Below are positions 11,151 through 22,199 of a DNA stretch of 64,000 nt, one piece after another; position 1 is the first letter of the stretch, and every line of letters begins with the position of its first letter. Below the pieces are notes generated by a model. The model saw only the letters and a list, made by a program, of their open reading frames with translations. It searched no databases and was not told where the DNA came from. The DNA comes from Limanda limanda (Eukaryota > Chordata > Actinopteri > Pleuronectiformes > Pleuronectidae), in the NCBI RefSeq assembly GCF_963576545.1, contig NC_083636.1:1248383-1312382 (forward strand), read 5' to 3'. The position numbers were made by a program, and so were the translations under genes.

Positions 11151-12140
11151 GACACTGGAGGAACATCAGAGGGTTCGACCTTCATTCACCAGGATGTGTT
11201 TTTTATTTCCCAGCTCAGACTTTGTCGTCACAGCTTCTGGAGACGAGAAGGCTCCTGATCTGTGGGGGGGGGGGGGACGTCCCAGGTTTGATTGACAGGG
11301 ACAATGTGGGCGGGGACAGTGAAAGAGCAGCGTCTCCTCAGGGATTCATCCTGTCAATCAAACTGGTGACCTCTGATGTCACAAGTCGTTTTTCTTTAAC
11401 CTCAGCGACCGCACGATGTTTGTTTCCGAACATGTTTGATGTTTTTTATCTGACTTCAGGTTTTAACTTTTTCTTTAAATTTGTGATTTTACAACATAAT
11501 AAACATTGACTGAGAAAACATCTGTTGTTTTTTTTTTACTTTGACACAGTTTCTCAACTCATTAAACACAAAACACATTATCAGATTTGTACAATTAGGT
11601 TCAGTTTGTTTGTTTTTTAACTTAAACCAACAAATCATTTTGAAAGAGATTCTGGTCCCATCGCTCTGATCACTTTCATATTTCTCTCCTCAGATTCTCC
11701 TCTTCGCTCCGACTCAGGATCCCAGGAGTCTCCTGATTCATTAAATGATATTCAGGGTTTCAGTATTTGCAATTTAATTTCCGTCTGGTGCGTAGATTTA
11801 ATTACTACAATACCCATGAGCCTCAGCTGCTGTTGGAGAAGAAAGAGTCGTGAGTGAAACATGTCGAATTCATCCAGAATCCAAAAGGTGAGATGTTGTA
11901 GTTCGCTTCGCTTTCCGGACGTGAGACTACGACCTTTTTTTATATAGGACAAGGAGTAGCGTGAATGGCAGGCGTAACCGTAGCAACAGTGTTGATTTAA
12001 AACTAAAACGCTGTAGAGTGGGTGTGGCCTAAGATCGCAGTTCTGTGTCGCTAAGTGAACGTGTTGGAGATACAGGAAGTGTGAGATCATTTAAACACAA
12101 GGACCCTGATGTGAAGGAACTGATGAGACTTGATGTGACG
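11151..12140. other. No gene seen; includes G14 run
   Basis: Unique-looking sequence with a 14-nt G run at 11263-11276 and an AT-rich part at 11450-11650. ORFs up to 112 codons lack domains. Confidence 0.4.
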
Positions 12141-12149
12141 TGATGTGGT

Positions 12150-12350
12150 GTGACGCCTGTGTGTGTGTCTGTGTGTGTCTGTGTGTGTGTCTGTGTGTGT
12201 GGTTGTGTTGTGTCCCGGCCCACAGGGAACTCCAGCGGTGACTTTACGTGGGTTGAAACACACGATGATGATTCTGCTGCTGAAGTCGTCACATTTCACT
12301 TCCCACAGGAAAACACACAGATACATAAACAACATGATTGTGTGCTTGTG

Positions 12351-12390
<40 letters not shown>

Positions 12391-12415
12391 CGTGTTTGTG
12401 TGTGCGTGTGTGTGA
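12150..12415. repeat. TG repeats flanking a unique core
   Basis: Interrupted TG/TCTG runs at 12156-12208 and 12338-12413 surround about 130 bp of unique sequence. Confidence 0.85.
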
Positions 12416-12419
12416 TGAC

Positions 12420-13640
12420 TGATATCTGACATACAGTTCTCATCTCTGTCACATTAACATTCACATGCTCGCACCATCTTGACATTTACATGATTTCTAA
12501 TGAGTTTATTATGAAGATGAACTCGTGGTTTTATTATGTGGAGCCTGGATCAAATGATAATTTAATGAAATTATCTCATAATCAAAAATCATCATTGCAC
12601 ATCTAACTTTTGATTTATCTTTTTATAATAAAACTCAATTATTCACAATAAATGAATTTTTTTAAGATGATGTTTTATGAGCAGGAAATTAATAGTTTTT
12701 TAAAAATGTGTTGTACATTTGCCTGTGATTTTTTTTAATAAGACATTTTTATTATATTTACAACATGAGATATGTTGTTAAGTTCCAGGTTAAAAACATT
12801 TAAACTAATCAGTGCTGAAATGATCACTAATGATTTGTTGTTGACACATAAAAAAAACCAATCTGGTTGAAAACCTCCTGTTATGATTTAACTCTTAAAC
12901 ATGTTGTGTTTTATAACACGTATGATCATCGTCCCCTCGGTCTCTTCATCATACGTGTGAATCCATGACAGCTCCTCTTCCTCCTGGGCGTCATGTGACT
13001 CCTACTCTCTATGAACTCTGCAGGTTTAAACGCTTTTATGCAAATTGAGTTCAGATACAGGACGTGTGGTTAAAACCCGTCAAACGCTGAGACTCAGGAT
13101 CTTCAGAGCGTTTCCTGGATGTGGGCGGCGTCCTCGGGTCGGTCACGTGACTCAGAAACACGTGAACATGACTCGGGGGTTTGTGTCTGAATCTGTTACG
13201 TGAACCGAGCGTCTCTTAAGAACCAGAGGAGCTCATCGACTGATCCAGTGAAACCATTACAGTGGATTGAGTTCTGCCCCTGGTGACACTTCATTAATCT
13301 CTGGTCTCTGGCTCCGCCCCCAGGGGGTCAGAGGTCAGAGTGGGCTGCTGAACGGCCTCCAGCAGGTTTCAGTGTCTCACTCACTGGACCCCTACTGGTC
13401 TGAAGTCAGGCCTTTAGATCCCAATATAGACTACGAAGTGAGGCTGTTGAAAACGTATATAACGATTTCTTCCCGCGGTGCAGAGACTCTCGAGCGCCGT
13501 GGCGTCACCGCGAGCGTGAAACCGTGGAAACCGTTTCCTCTTCTTCTCTGGTTCTAATCTGCTGCTGCTGCTGCCGACACAGAAGGTGAAACAAGGAGGA
13601 ACGCTGACGTTTATAACTGTGGCCACAAAGTGTACTGCGC
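12420..13640. other. No gene seen
   Basis: AT-rich from 12490 to 12910, more mixed afterwards. A 96-codon plus-strand ORF at 13267-13557 has no recognisable domain and no clear splice context. Confidence 0.4.
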
Positions 13641-13644
13641 CTGC

Positions 13645-14263
13645 AGAGTGTGTGTGTGGTTGTGAATGTGTGTGTGGTTCTGAATGTGTGTGTGTGTGGT
13701 TCTGAATGTGTGTGTGGTTCTGAATGTGTGTGTGGTTCTGAATGTGTGTGTGTGTGGTTCTGAATGTGTGTGTGGTTCTGAATGTGTGTGTGTGTGTGTG
13801 GTTGTGAATGTGTGTGTGGTTCTGAATGTGTGTGTGTGTGGTTCTGAATGTATGTGTGGTTCTGAATGTGTGTGTGGTTCTGAATGTGTGTGTGGTTCTG
13901 AATGTGTGCGTGTGTGTGGTTCTGAATGTGTGTGTTTGTGTGGTTCTGAATGTGTGTGTGGTTCTGAATGTGTGTGTGTGTGTGGTTCTGAATGTGTGTG
14001 AGTGTGTGTGGTTCTGAATGTGTGTGTGGTTCTGAATGTGTGAGTGTGTGGTTCTGAATGTGTGTGAGTGTGTGTGGTTCTGAATGTGAGTGTGTGTGTG
14101 GTTCTGAATGTGTGTGTGTTGTTCTGAATGTGTGTGTGTGTAATTCTGAATGTGTGTGTGTGTGTGTGTGGTTCTGAATGTGTGTGTGTGTGTGTATGGG
14201 TGGTTCTGAATGTGTGTGTGTGTGTGTGGTTCTGAATGTGTGTGTGTGTGGGTGTTGTTCTGA

Positions 14264-14305
<42 letters not shown>

Positions 14306-15243
14306 TTCTGAATGTGTGTGTGTGTGTGGTTCTGAATGTGTGTGGTTGTGTGGTTCTGAATGTGTGTGTGAGTGTGTGTGTGGTTCTGAATGTTTGTGTG
14401 TGTGTGTGGTTCTGAATGTGTGTGTGTGTGTGGTTCTGAATGTGAGTGTGTGTGTGGTTCTGAATGTGTGTGTGATTCTGAATGTTTGTGTGTGTGTGGT
14501 TCTGAATGTGTGTGTGTGTGTGTTGTTCTGAATGTGAGTGTGTGTGTGATTCTGAATGTGTGTGTGTGTGTTTCTGAATGTGTGTGTGTGTGTTTCTGAA
14601 TGTGTGTGTGTGTGGTTCTGAATGTGTGTGTGTGTGTGTGGTTCTGAATGTGTGTGTGGTTCTGAATGTGTGTGTGTGTGTGTGTGTGGTTCTGAATGTG
14701 TGAGTGTGTGTGTGGTTCTGAATGTGTGAGTGTGTGGTTCTGAATGTGTGTGTGTGTGTGGTTCTGAATGTGTGTGTGGTTCTGAATGTGTGTGTGGTTC
14801 TGAATGTGTGTGTGTGTGTGGTTCTGAATGTGTGTGTGAGTGTGTGTGTGGTTCTGAATGTTTGTGTGTGTGTGTGGTTCTGAATGTGTGTGTGTGTGTG
14901 TGTTTCTGAATGTGTGTGTGTGTGGTTCTGAATGTGTGTGTGTGGTTCTGAATGTGTGAGTGTGTGTGTGGTTCTGAATGTGTGTGTGATTCTGAATGTG
15001 TGTGTGTGTGTTTCTGAATGTGTGTGTGTGTGTGGTTCTGAATGTGTGTGTGTGTGGTTCTGAATGTGTGTGTGTGTGTGTGGTTCTGAATGTGTGTGTG
15101 TGTGTGTGTGTTTGTGTGGTTCTGAATGTGTGTGTGTGTGGTTCTGAATGTGTGTGTGTGTGTGTGTGGTTCTGAATGTGTGTGTGTGTGTGTGTGTGGT
15201 TCTGAAAGTGTGTGTGTGTTGTTCTGAATGTGTGTGTGTGTAT
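13645..15243. repeat. TTCTGAATG(TG)n minisatellite (~1.6 kb)
   Basis: Tandem units GGTTCTGAATG followed by a variable TG tract of about 8-30 nt, roughly 60-70 units judged by spacing, with GTGAGTG and GTTTGTG variants. Irregular unit length, no spacers and no cas-like neighbours rule out a CRISPR-type array. The 610-codon minus-strand frame (His/Thr/Ser/Glu/Pro) is an artefact. Confidence 0.96.
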
Positions 15244-15329
15244 CAGCAGTAACAGGCTGCAGTGGTCTGTGGTCCTGGATCAGATCCCAGTCCCTGATGT
15301 GAGCTGCCGTGGCAGCGGGACACAGACGC

Positions 15330-15425
15330 CACAGCACATCACGGTGACATCATGGCCGCGCGGACGCCACCATCCACACCGATGAAGCGCCGGCGCCCCG
15401 GAGGCAGCGGATGGATTTGACTTCA
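15330..15425 (+). promoter_or_regulatory. CpG-rich patch with 22-codon ORF
   Basis: GC- and CpG-dense (GCGCCGGCGCCCC near 15388). An ATG at 15352 in the context CATCATGGCC opens a 22-codon frame ending at 15420. It resembles the 8.65 kb patch in composition and shares GCGCCGGCGCCC. It could be a remnant of a CpG-rich first exon; no following exon was found. Confidence 0.25.
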
Positions 15426-16985
15426 TCAGTGAAGCGTGAACCGGCCTCAGTTTAGTTTCAGCTCAACACGATTATTAGAACATTAATACTTTCAGGAAGA
15501 GAAAAAGCAGCGAAGGATAAAACCTCATTATCACGTTTCCTCCGGTGGCGCCTGAGGTTCGGATCAGGCGTCGTGAGTCGGGATCAAGGCTCCTCCCACT
15601 GCAGGCTGCTGTCACCTCAGCTGATCGGTTCCTTAACGACGGCGTCTCAGTGAGAGTGAATCTGATCGACCTGGTGTGATGAGCTTCTCTCTTCTTCATG
15701 ACCTGGAGCTTCTACGTGCGTCTGCTCTGATGATCGGTTTTGACAGAAGCTGCAAACTGTTGATATGAACTCTCCCCGAACCCGATGAGCTGTGACACTT
15801 TGTGTGTCGGTGTTTAGCTCCGTTGCTGCATTGTGTGTCTGTGTGCAGCGCTCTCTGCTTCATGCTCACTTCATCATCCCTGAAGTTTTTACCGTCCACG
15901 TGGTCAGAACTCAGAGTTCCAGCTGCTGTTGAGGATGAACTTGTGTCTGGAATCAATGAGATGATCTCTGTCGGTGAAACAATTCTATTTAATTCAATTC
16001 TGTGGGAAACGCTGATATGATTTGGAGAGTTGTGTTCTTTGGGAACTGTCTGGACCCGAGCTCGGGTTCGAGTCTCTGGCGGCTGCGGCTCCTGAACCGG
16101 GACACAGCTCACGTCAATCATCGCTCGCCGCCCTGAGACCCGAGTCGCACTGGACTCACTGAATATTTATCCAAAGTGTTTGTGTCACTGAACTTTGAAT
16201 GTCACAAACTCCACAGAGACCTGGTCACTGCTGAGGAGTTCAGGCCGAGCGAGAGCGATGATCTGCCGTCGGAGAATCGCCATTTACCAACAAATGCATT
16301 TGTCAAGACTGAGTGATTTTATTGATTGTGGGTCTGATGAAGAAGGAGGTTTATTGAATGTGAGCGTGAGAGGAGAAGGAGAGAGAGAGAGTGAGGAAGA
16401 CGAGGGGCAGCGCTGTCAGAGGGAGAGAGAGATGTTAGTGGTGCTGACAGCTGAGAGAGATGGAGAGAGAGATGGAGAGAGAGATGAAGGGAAACAGACA
16501 CGAGCGAAGATGACAGCCGGCATCACTTCCAGTGTGAAGCAGAGAGCATGCTGGGAACCCCGGCGACGCCTGGACACTTCTCTGTCAACACACGCACAAC
16601 ACACAAGTCTGTCAACGCATGCAAAACACCAATTTGACTGTCAAAGTAGGAGTTTGGAGCTGGTGAGGGAACAGGTGAGTGAGTCTGGAGTCGTGTCAGC
16701 GGCGCCGTCAGGGGGGGCGGAGCCTCAACAAGGTTCTGTCACTTCAGAGGAAAAACAAGGAGACGCCACCGGATCCGGATTCAACGTCAAACCTTCACAA
16801 GTCGGAGCCGATAAAAACAGACGGTTCACATGTTCAAGATGTGATATAGAAACAAACAACATGTAAATACCACTTGTTTGTAAACAGAAAGATATTTTAA
16901 CTCTTTATTTACATCAACGACGACATGACGGCTTCCTCAAAACAATCGATGCTGGTTTATAAACGTCAGCGAGGGAATGGAACAG
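15426..16985. other. No gene supported
   Basis: Mixed-composition sequence with a GAGAGA-rich stretch at 16375-16490. The largest ORFs (223 codons plus strand 16195-16866, 141 codons minus strand 15696-16121) show no domain, signal peptide or conserved pattern that I recognise. Confidence 0.4.
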
Positions 16986-17470
16986 ACATTGTCATAGTAT
17001 ATTATATTATCTATTGTATAGTCAAATACTTATATTTATACCTCTACTATATATCATATATTATATCATACTCTCTGTATATTCTTTGTATAAATAAGTC
17101 TATATACACATATTTATACATGTGTACATGTTATAATTATTGTTATTATATTACTATTATTATTATATATACTGTTGCTGCCATTATTACTTTATACTGC
17201 TATTATATTGGTATAATTACTATCATATATAAATATATATTATGTTATATGATATACTATATATACTGTACTATTTTTATATACTGTCTAACAATAACAT
17301 TACCATCATATCATCAGTACTATTACCATCATCTTGCCACTGCACCTTATCTACCTATTTATCTTGTGTTTCTGTTTTTATTCTTTCTATCTCAATATTT
17401 TTTATTTTATTGTATTCAAATATACTGGCTGCTATGACGACTTAATTTCCCTTCGGGGATGAATAAAGTA
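16986..17470 (+). mobile_element. Non-LTR retrotransposon 3' tail
   Basis: AT-rich sequence ending in AATTTCCCTTCGGGGATGAA then TAAAGTAATCTATC. This tail is typical of vertebrate LINE-like elements as I know them, and it passes directly into the TCTA microsatellite. The 5' boundary is uncertain and no RT domain is present. Confidence 0.5.
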
Positions 17471-17643
<173 letters not shown>

Positions 17644-17705
17644 GTAAAAGTCGTAGAGAGCGACGTAAACACAGCAACTAACTTCTGTTGCGACTCCTAA
17701 ATGTT

Positions 17706-17708
<3 letters not shown>

Positions 17709-17797
<89 letters not shown>
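17709..17797. repeat. (CA)n microsatellite
   Basis: About 44 uninterrupted AC units. Confidence 0.97.
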
Positions 17798-17798
<1 letters not shown>

Positions 17799-17799
17799 G

Positions 17800-18926
17800 A
17801 TCATTTAGCTGTTGGGCTTTGAGCGGCGCAGCAGCAATTAGCAGCCGCCTCACAGTCTTGTTAATGATGCAGACGCTTCTTCTTCTGTGGCGTTGGAGGG
17901 TAAATAAGGTGGCGGAGAGGAAGAGGAAGTGTCACCTGCTATTTGTAACCGAACAATTACCCACAGGCTCTGTTATCAGAGGTGAAGGATTAACCAGCTT
18001 CTTCTCCGCGAGGCCTCGGCTGCTGACGTCCAGTCACACAGCGTGAGCAGCAGAACCAGGAGAGAAGCCTGAAGAGCCCGAAGACTCAAAGCTGTGAAAT
18101 AACAGAGAAGAGTCGGCAGCTCATTATCTCTGTTTCCAGAAACGTTCACCTTCTCTCCACTTCTCTACGCTGAGTTCACAGTCTCACAGAAATTAGGTTT
18201 TATTACAAATAGACCAGCACAGCGTGTGCGTTTCTGTAGGAAGCGTGAGTGTGTTTTCTATTAACACAAGCAGGAAATGTTCATTTAAGTGCTGAATGCA
18301 TTGTTATGGAAAAGAGTCAAACTATCTGTTGTATCAGTTTGTGTTTGTCGATATGAAAACATTTAATCTATACAATAAACTACTCAGAAAAGATGGACGT
18401 TTGTGGTCAAGCTTTATTTTCTTATTTCAAATTATATATATCTGGTTATATTATTTATTACTTATTTATAATAAAGATTAAACTGTAAAATATCGAATCT
18501 CAATTACTTTTTTTTGTCTTAATCGTTTGTTAACATCTTAGGAATCACTGGGTTTATTATTGGCATCAAAGAGAGATTCATCCGTTCAGACGATGTCGGT
18601 CACTGCCCACGTTCTTCTCTACGTCTTCTGTCATCCACTAGAGGGCAACAGAGTCCAAATTGTCTCACAACGACAAACATCGTGACCAGTGTCGTGCTTC
18701 GTTTCCTGTGTCTGTAAACTTTGAGATCAAGTGCAGAAATATACAGATTCAAATCACGTAGTTCAACAGATTCATTTCTGTAAACACGTCTAATGTTGAG
18801 CTTAAATAAATCTTAACATTTAACACATCTTTGAAATGTTCCCAGAAAATATTCACTTCCTGTTAACTAAATATCAAATAATCCTCTGTATGATGAGGAA
18901 GGTTTCCATGACGATATATATGGAAA
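17800..18926. other. No gene seen
   Basis: Mixed sequence, AT-rich around 18290-18560. Short ORFs only. One CTCF-like motif at 18635-18648 is listed separately. Confidence 0.4.
18635..18648 (+). promoter_or_regulatory. CTCF-like core motif (13/14)
   Basis: CCACTAGAGGGCAA matches CCASYAGRKGGCRS except at the final position. Not within a repeat that I recognise. Motif evidence only. Confidence 0.35.
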
Positions 18927-19092
<166 letters not shown>

Positions 19093-19509
19093 TGTGAATG
19101 CTGAAAGCCAGAAGTAGGCCAGCTGGGTCCGACCCCGGGCTGCCTGCAGGGACGAGACTGGAAAGTCGACTTTAAATTCAAACTTCCTGCTCGTGAGAGA
19201 CGAAGCTGTGGATCCACAAGGTTCCATCGTGACGACAGGTTCTATATCAACTAAACTTGTAAACATGAAGAAATCCCCATACTGTCATATATAGAGGATA
19301 TATATATATATAAAACATCTGTTGTGCTTGGATATGATATAGAAACATTCATGATTACTATGAGATCGTCTTCTGTTGAAATCTTTTTGCTGAATTTGGT
19401 TTTAATTCGTAAAAAACGGGCCGAGGCGTCATGATGACAGCTGAGACTGACTGGAGATTGGTCGAGCATTTACGTGGGCGGGACCTCGATTCCAGGGCTC
19501 TGACTAGAA

Positions 19510-20398
19510 CAGGGGTCAGCAAACTTTTTGTTCTAAAACTTGACAGAGGGGCCGGGCCAGGAACAGATGGATGGAGTGTTTTTGTGAACTAATATAAATG
19601 ACATGGAAAAATCATTACATGAAAGGATTTGGCCTTTACCAAGTAGCAAAGCACTTATTTGCAAGGCCATTTAACAAAAACCCGCCTTCAGAGAAAGGCT
19701 TGCTAACCTTTGCTATTTCGAATGCCCCCAAAAAAACATGCCTTGGTAGATGACTCTTTAATCGCAGTTTGTCTGTGAAAAAAAAATGTTGCTAAGTCTG
19801 TAAATAAGTCGCCAACCTCTGAGCTGCACCCGCCCGTTCTTGCATTGACTGCTTGCTAGCGTAGTTAGCATGCTTCGTAGCTAAGTGACGGCTGATGTTG
19901 TACTCCATGAAAACTGCGACAGTTTCTCGGCATATCAGGCATACAGCCTTCGATTGGACTTCAGTGAAACAGTATTTTGTTGTCGACTCCGTGTTAAACA
20001 CTCGGCTCATTGTCCACTTCTCGTTTCCTTGATCCTCTCATTTCACAGAAGGGCTCACAGGGCAAAGGGAAAAAGTGAAGGGAGATCATGTGACCTTTCG
20101 AGCCCGATACACCACACCCCCGGGCAAATTTAATTCAGCTGACGCTTTTATCCAAAGCAACTTACAATAAGTGCATCAACCCCGAGGATTCAAACCCAGA
20201 ACAATAAGAATCAAGAAAGTACGATTTCTTCAACAATAAAGCAAAACTACAAAGTGCTGTAAGTACGTGCCATTTAAGTAATACTAAATTGTTAGTTTAA
20301 AAAAAAATTAAAAAAAATCTATTTTTAATTTTTTTATTATTTGGACAAGTTCAGTGGCCGGATAAAAAGCCTAACGGGCCGTACTTTGCCCATGTCTG
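19510..20398 (-). mobile_element. hAT (Charlie-like) non-autonomous transposon
   Basis: Bounded by perfect 8-bp direct repeats GACTAGAA at 19502-19509 and 20399-20406, the hallmark target duplication of hAT elements. Imperfect terminal inverted repeats begin CAGGGGTCAGCAAACTTTTT on the left and, read inward, CAGACATGGGCAAAGTACGG on the right. It is 889 bp, too short for a full transposase. A secondary repeat containing GCTTTTATCCAAAGCAACTT (around 20145-20165), common in fish genomes, appears nested inside. Confidence 0.88.
19792..20010 (-). pseudogene. hAT transposase BED-finger fragment
   Basis: 72 minus-strand codons. The pattern AVCLICRETVAVF, then NISRHLATKHANY, is the C-x2-C...H-x4-H arrangement of BED fingers in Charlie-type hAT transposases and their domesticated relatives (GTF2IRD2/ZBED-type). 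The frame ends shortly after QRLATYLQT, and the RNase H-like catalytic region is absent. Part of the 889-bp deleted element, so not functional as a transposase. Confidence 0.7.
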
Positions 20399-20417
20399 GA
20401 CTAGAATCAATGCGTCA

Positions 20418-20431
20418 CCACAAGGTGGCAG
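20418..20431 (+). promoter_or_regulatory. CTCF-like core motif (13/14)
   Basis: CCACAAGGTGGCAG matches CCASYAGRKGGCRS except at position 5. It sits 12 bp past the right target duplication of the hAT element. Confidence 0.35.
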
Positions 20432-20632
20432 TGTTTGAATCAGAGAGACTTTGGCTTCACCTGTGGAGACGTGTTGTCGTCTGTAGTTTCAGTTCATCCT
20501 CAACACGCTGCTGCAGGAAGCAGAGGAACATTCAACACATGAATCACATGTTCTTTATATTTTTAAATTGGCGTGATGAAAAAGAGACGATGATGTGTTT
20601 CCAGGAGCCACTTCCTCTTCAGTGTAGAGACG

Positions 20633-21257
20633 TGTAATGGGAAAATTATTACATATCATGACACAACAAGCAATTATCAATTCTGGATGTTTAATTCAAA
20701 CCGTCTGCGGACGGTTTACAAAGGTCAAGTCACGACAACAGACTTGACCTCAATGGCACAGAGCTCAAACATCACGGTGACAGATATGAGGGCAATGGCA
20801 ATGAGCTCTCAAAAGTACACTCCATTTATACAATCAGATCCCTCCTCTCCACAGTAAAATACATTTGTCCAATCAGCTTCTCTCCATGTCGTTACAGGAA
20901 AACCAGACATTGGTCTCTGGCGGTCTCTTTGAAGTTTGAACAAGATGCTAAACGCATCTTGTTCCAGACCCTGTGAGTTTCTCAGAGATCTCCTGTCTCT
21001 GCAGGTCACACCTATTAGCCTTTGAAGCTCCCTGCTGCAGAAGACTTAATTGGCCCCTGTTGAGAAACCTTTTGTTCACACTAGACTGAGAAGGCCACGT
21101 CTATAAGGCCCTTCAAGAGCATTATGCATAGTGTTAACTTGAGCTAAACTCTGACTATGAGTCTTGAACCACCAAAATACATCTTTCAGTAAACTTCTTT
21201 CTATATAAATGTAATCTGTTACATTTGAACATGTCTAAATACAAAATTCCCATCACA
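20633..21257 (-). repeat. 3' LTR of the minus-strand element
   Basis: 625 bp. On the minus strand it carries TATAAA (20830-20825), ATTAAA (20695-20690) as a candidate poly(A) signal, and, just upstream of that signal, a perfect 8-bp stem hairpin (arms 20698-20705 and 20710-20717, loop TGCG), a layout like retroviral R regions. A 66-codon minus-strand frame within it is present in both LTRs and has no known domain. Confidence 0.85.
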
Positions 21258-21275
21258 ATTCCTCCCTTTTTATCA
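21258..21275 (-). other. Polypurine tract
   Basis: The minus strand reads AAAAAGGGAGGAAT directly before the LTR start TGTGATGG. This position and composition are those of a plus-strand priming tract and set the orientation of the element. Confidence 0.7.
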
Positions 21276-21708
21276 ATCTGGGATCAACATCTTTATAACA
21301 TCTCATCATTTAGATTGGGAATTTTCCAGGATATGTGAATTAAAGAAGTAACACTAGTCTTAGCGCAAAAACAATACAACAGAGTTACACAATTGAAAAT
21401 GATCAGTTTCTACAAACTTCAATAACGTATTTTACAATTATTAACATGATGATCATCATATTATCAAAATGTTCACTGTATTGGTGCCACACTTCGTCCT
21501 GATCGTGTGTCGAACACCTCCTTGTTGAAGAACATCTTGTTTCAGAGACATCTTGTATGCTCTGACTGTGATGATCAGAAATTTGATGTTGTTCCTGCCA
21601 AGCATTCGTGAGCAGGGAAACCATCTCTTTTCCCTTGAATGCTTCTCAGTCGTATAATCATGTGTTGCTGATCTCCTGTTGGTGCGGTTGTGTTCAGCGT
21701 GTAGCTCT

Positions 21709-22000
21709 TCAAATGTGTTGAATCTCCTTGCAACACCTAAAAATTTCAGACTGAAGCTCACACACTGGCACAAAGCACTTCCCGTCCTGTAGATCCACCC
21801 CTGGCTCTGGAAATCCTCCTGCGTTGGCCCTCATCTCCAGGTTGACCTCTGCGACCTTCCTGTCATCTGTGTTGAGAGGCATTTGGCTTGCACTCGTTCC
21901 ATCGACGTCGTCTTCTTCTTCCATCCGCACGTCCTTAAGCACAATCCAGTCTCCTGGTTTCAGGTCACGCAGTCCTCTCTCCATGGATTTAGATAGAATC
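21709..22000 (-). pseudogene. Short ORF, integrase C-terminus-like
   Basis: The minus-strand frame of 91 codons has an upstream extension to a strong acceptor-like site (AAAATCCACAG before GCAGACGAGG, near 22013). It contains LKPGDWIVLKDVR, which resembles the (L)xPGDWVxxKD segment near the C-terminus of retroviral integrases. After this an acidic stretch and a Cys-containing tail follow that I cannot assign. Either a deleted pol remnant or an unrelated element-specific exon. Confidence 0.35.
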
Positions 22001-22193
22001 TCCTCGTCTGCCTGTGGATTTTAAAGAGTACAGGAAACAGTTTAAAACAATATCTACCAGTTTGTTTTTCAATGTGTTTTTCAATGTGTTTGTTATGTTT
22101 GTTTTTTACTTCCTTCTCTCTCCACTGTCCCATCCCTGGCGGGATGTGGCATGATGTTGCCTTGTGTTGATACTCATACTCACCAGTATCCAT
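21960..22193 (-). other. Short minus-strand ORF of unknown role
   Basis: 77 codons overlapping the acceptor-like site of the neighbouring block. It contains a lysine/histidine-rich repeat (KHNKHIEKHIEK). It may be read-through of an intron and not a real coding exon. Confidence 0.2.
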
Positions 22194-22199
22194 AAAGCT

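Noticed and set aside
9984..11185. Long overlapping ORFs on both strands (up to 373 codons)
   Set aside because: All come from the GAAGAC array; frames are open on both strands because the units contain no stop codons.
13645..15243. Regular direct repeats suggestive of a CRISPR array
   Set aside because: Irregular spacing, no unique spacers, simple TG filler and a eukaryotic context.
13505..15337. 610-codon minus-strand ORF rich in His/Thr/Ser/Glu
   Set aside because: It is the translation of the TTCTGAATG(TG)n minisatellite, whose units lack stops in this frame; no unique protein sequence.
16055..16100. GGGTTCGAGTC string, possible tRNA T-arm
   Set aside because: No cloverleaf partners upstream; isolated match.
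16195..16866. 223-codon plus-strand ORF
   Set aside because: Composition follows GAGAGA-rich DNA, with no recognisable domain and no splice or promoter context; likely chance.
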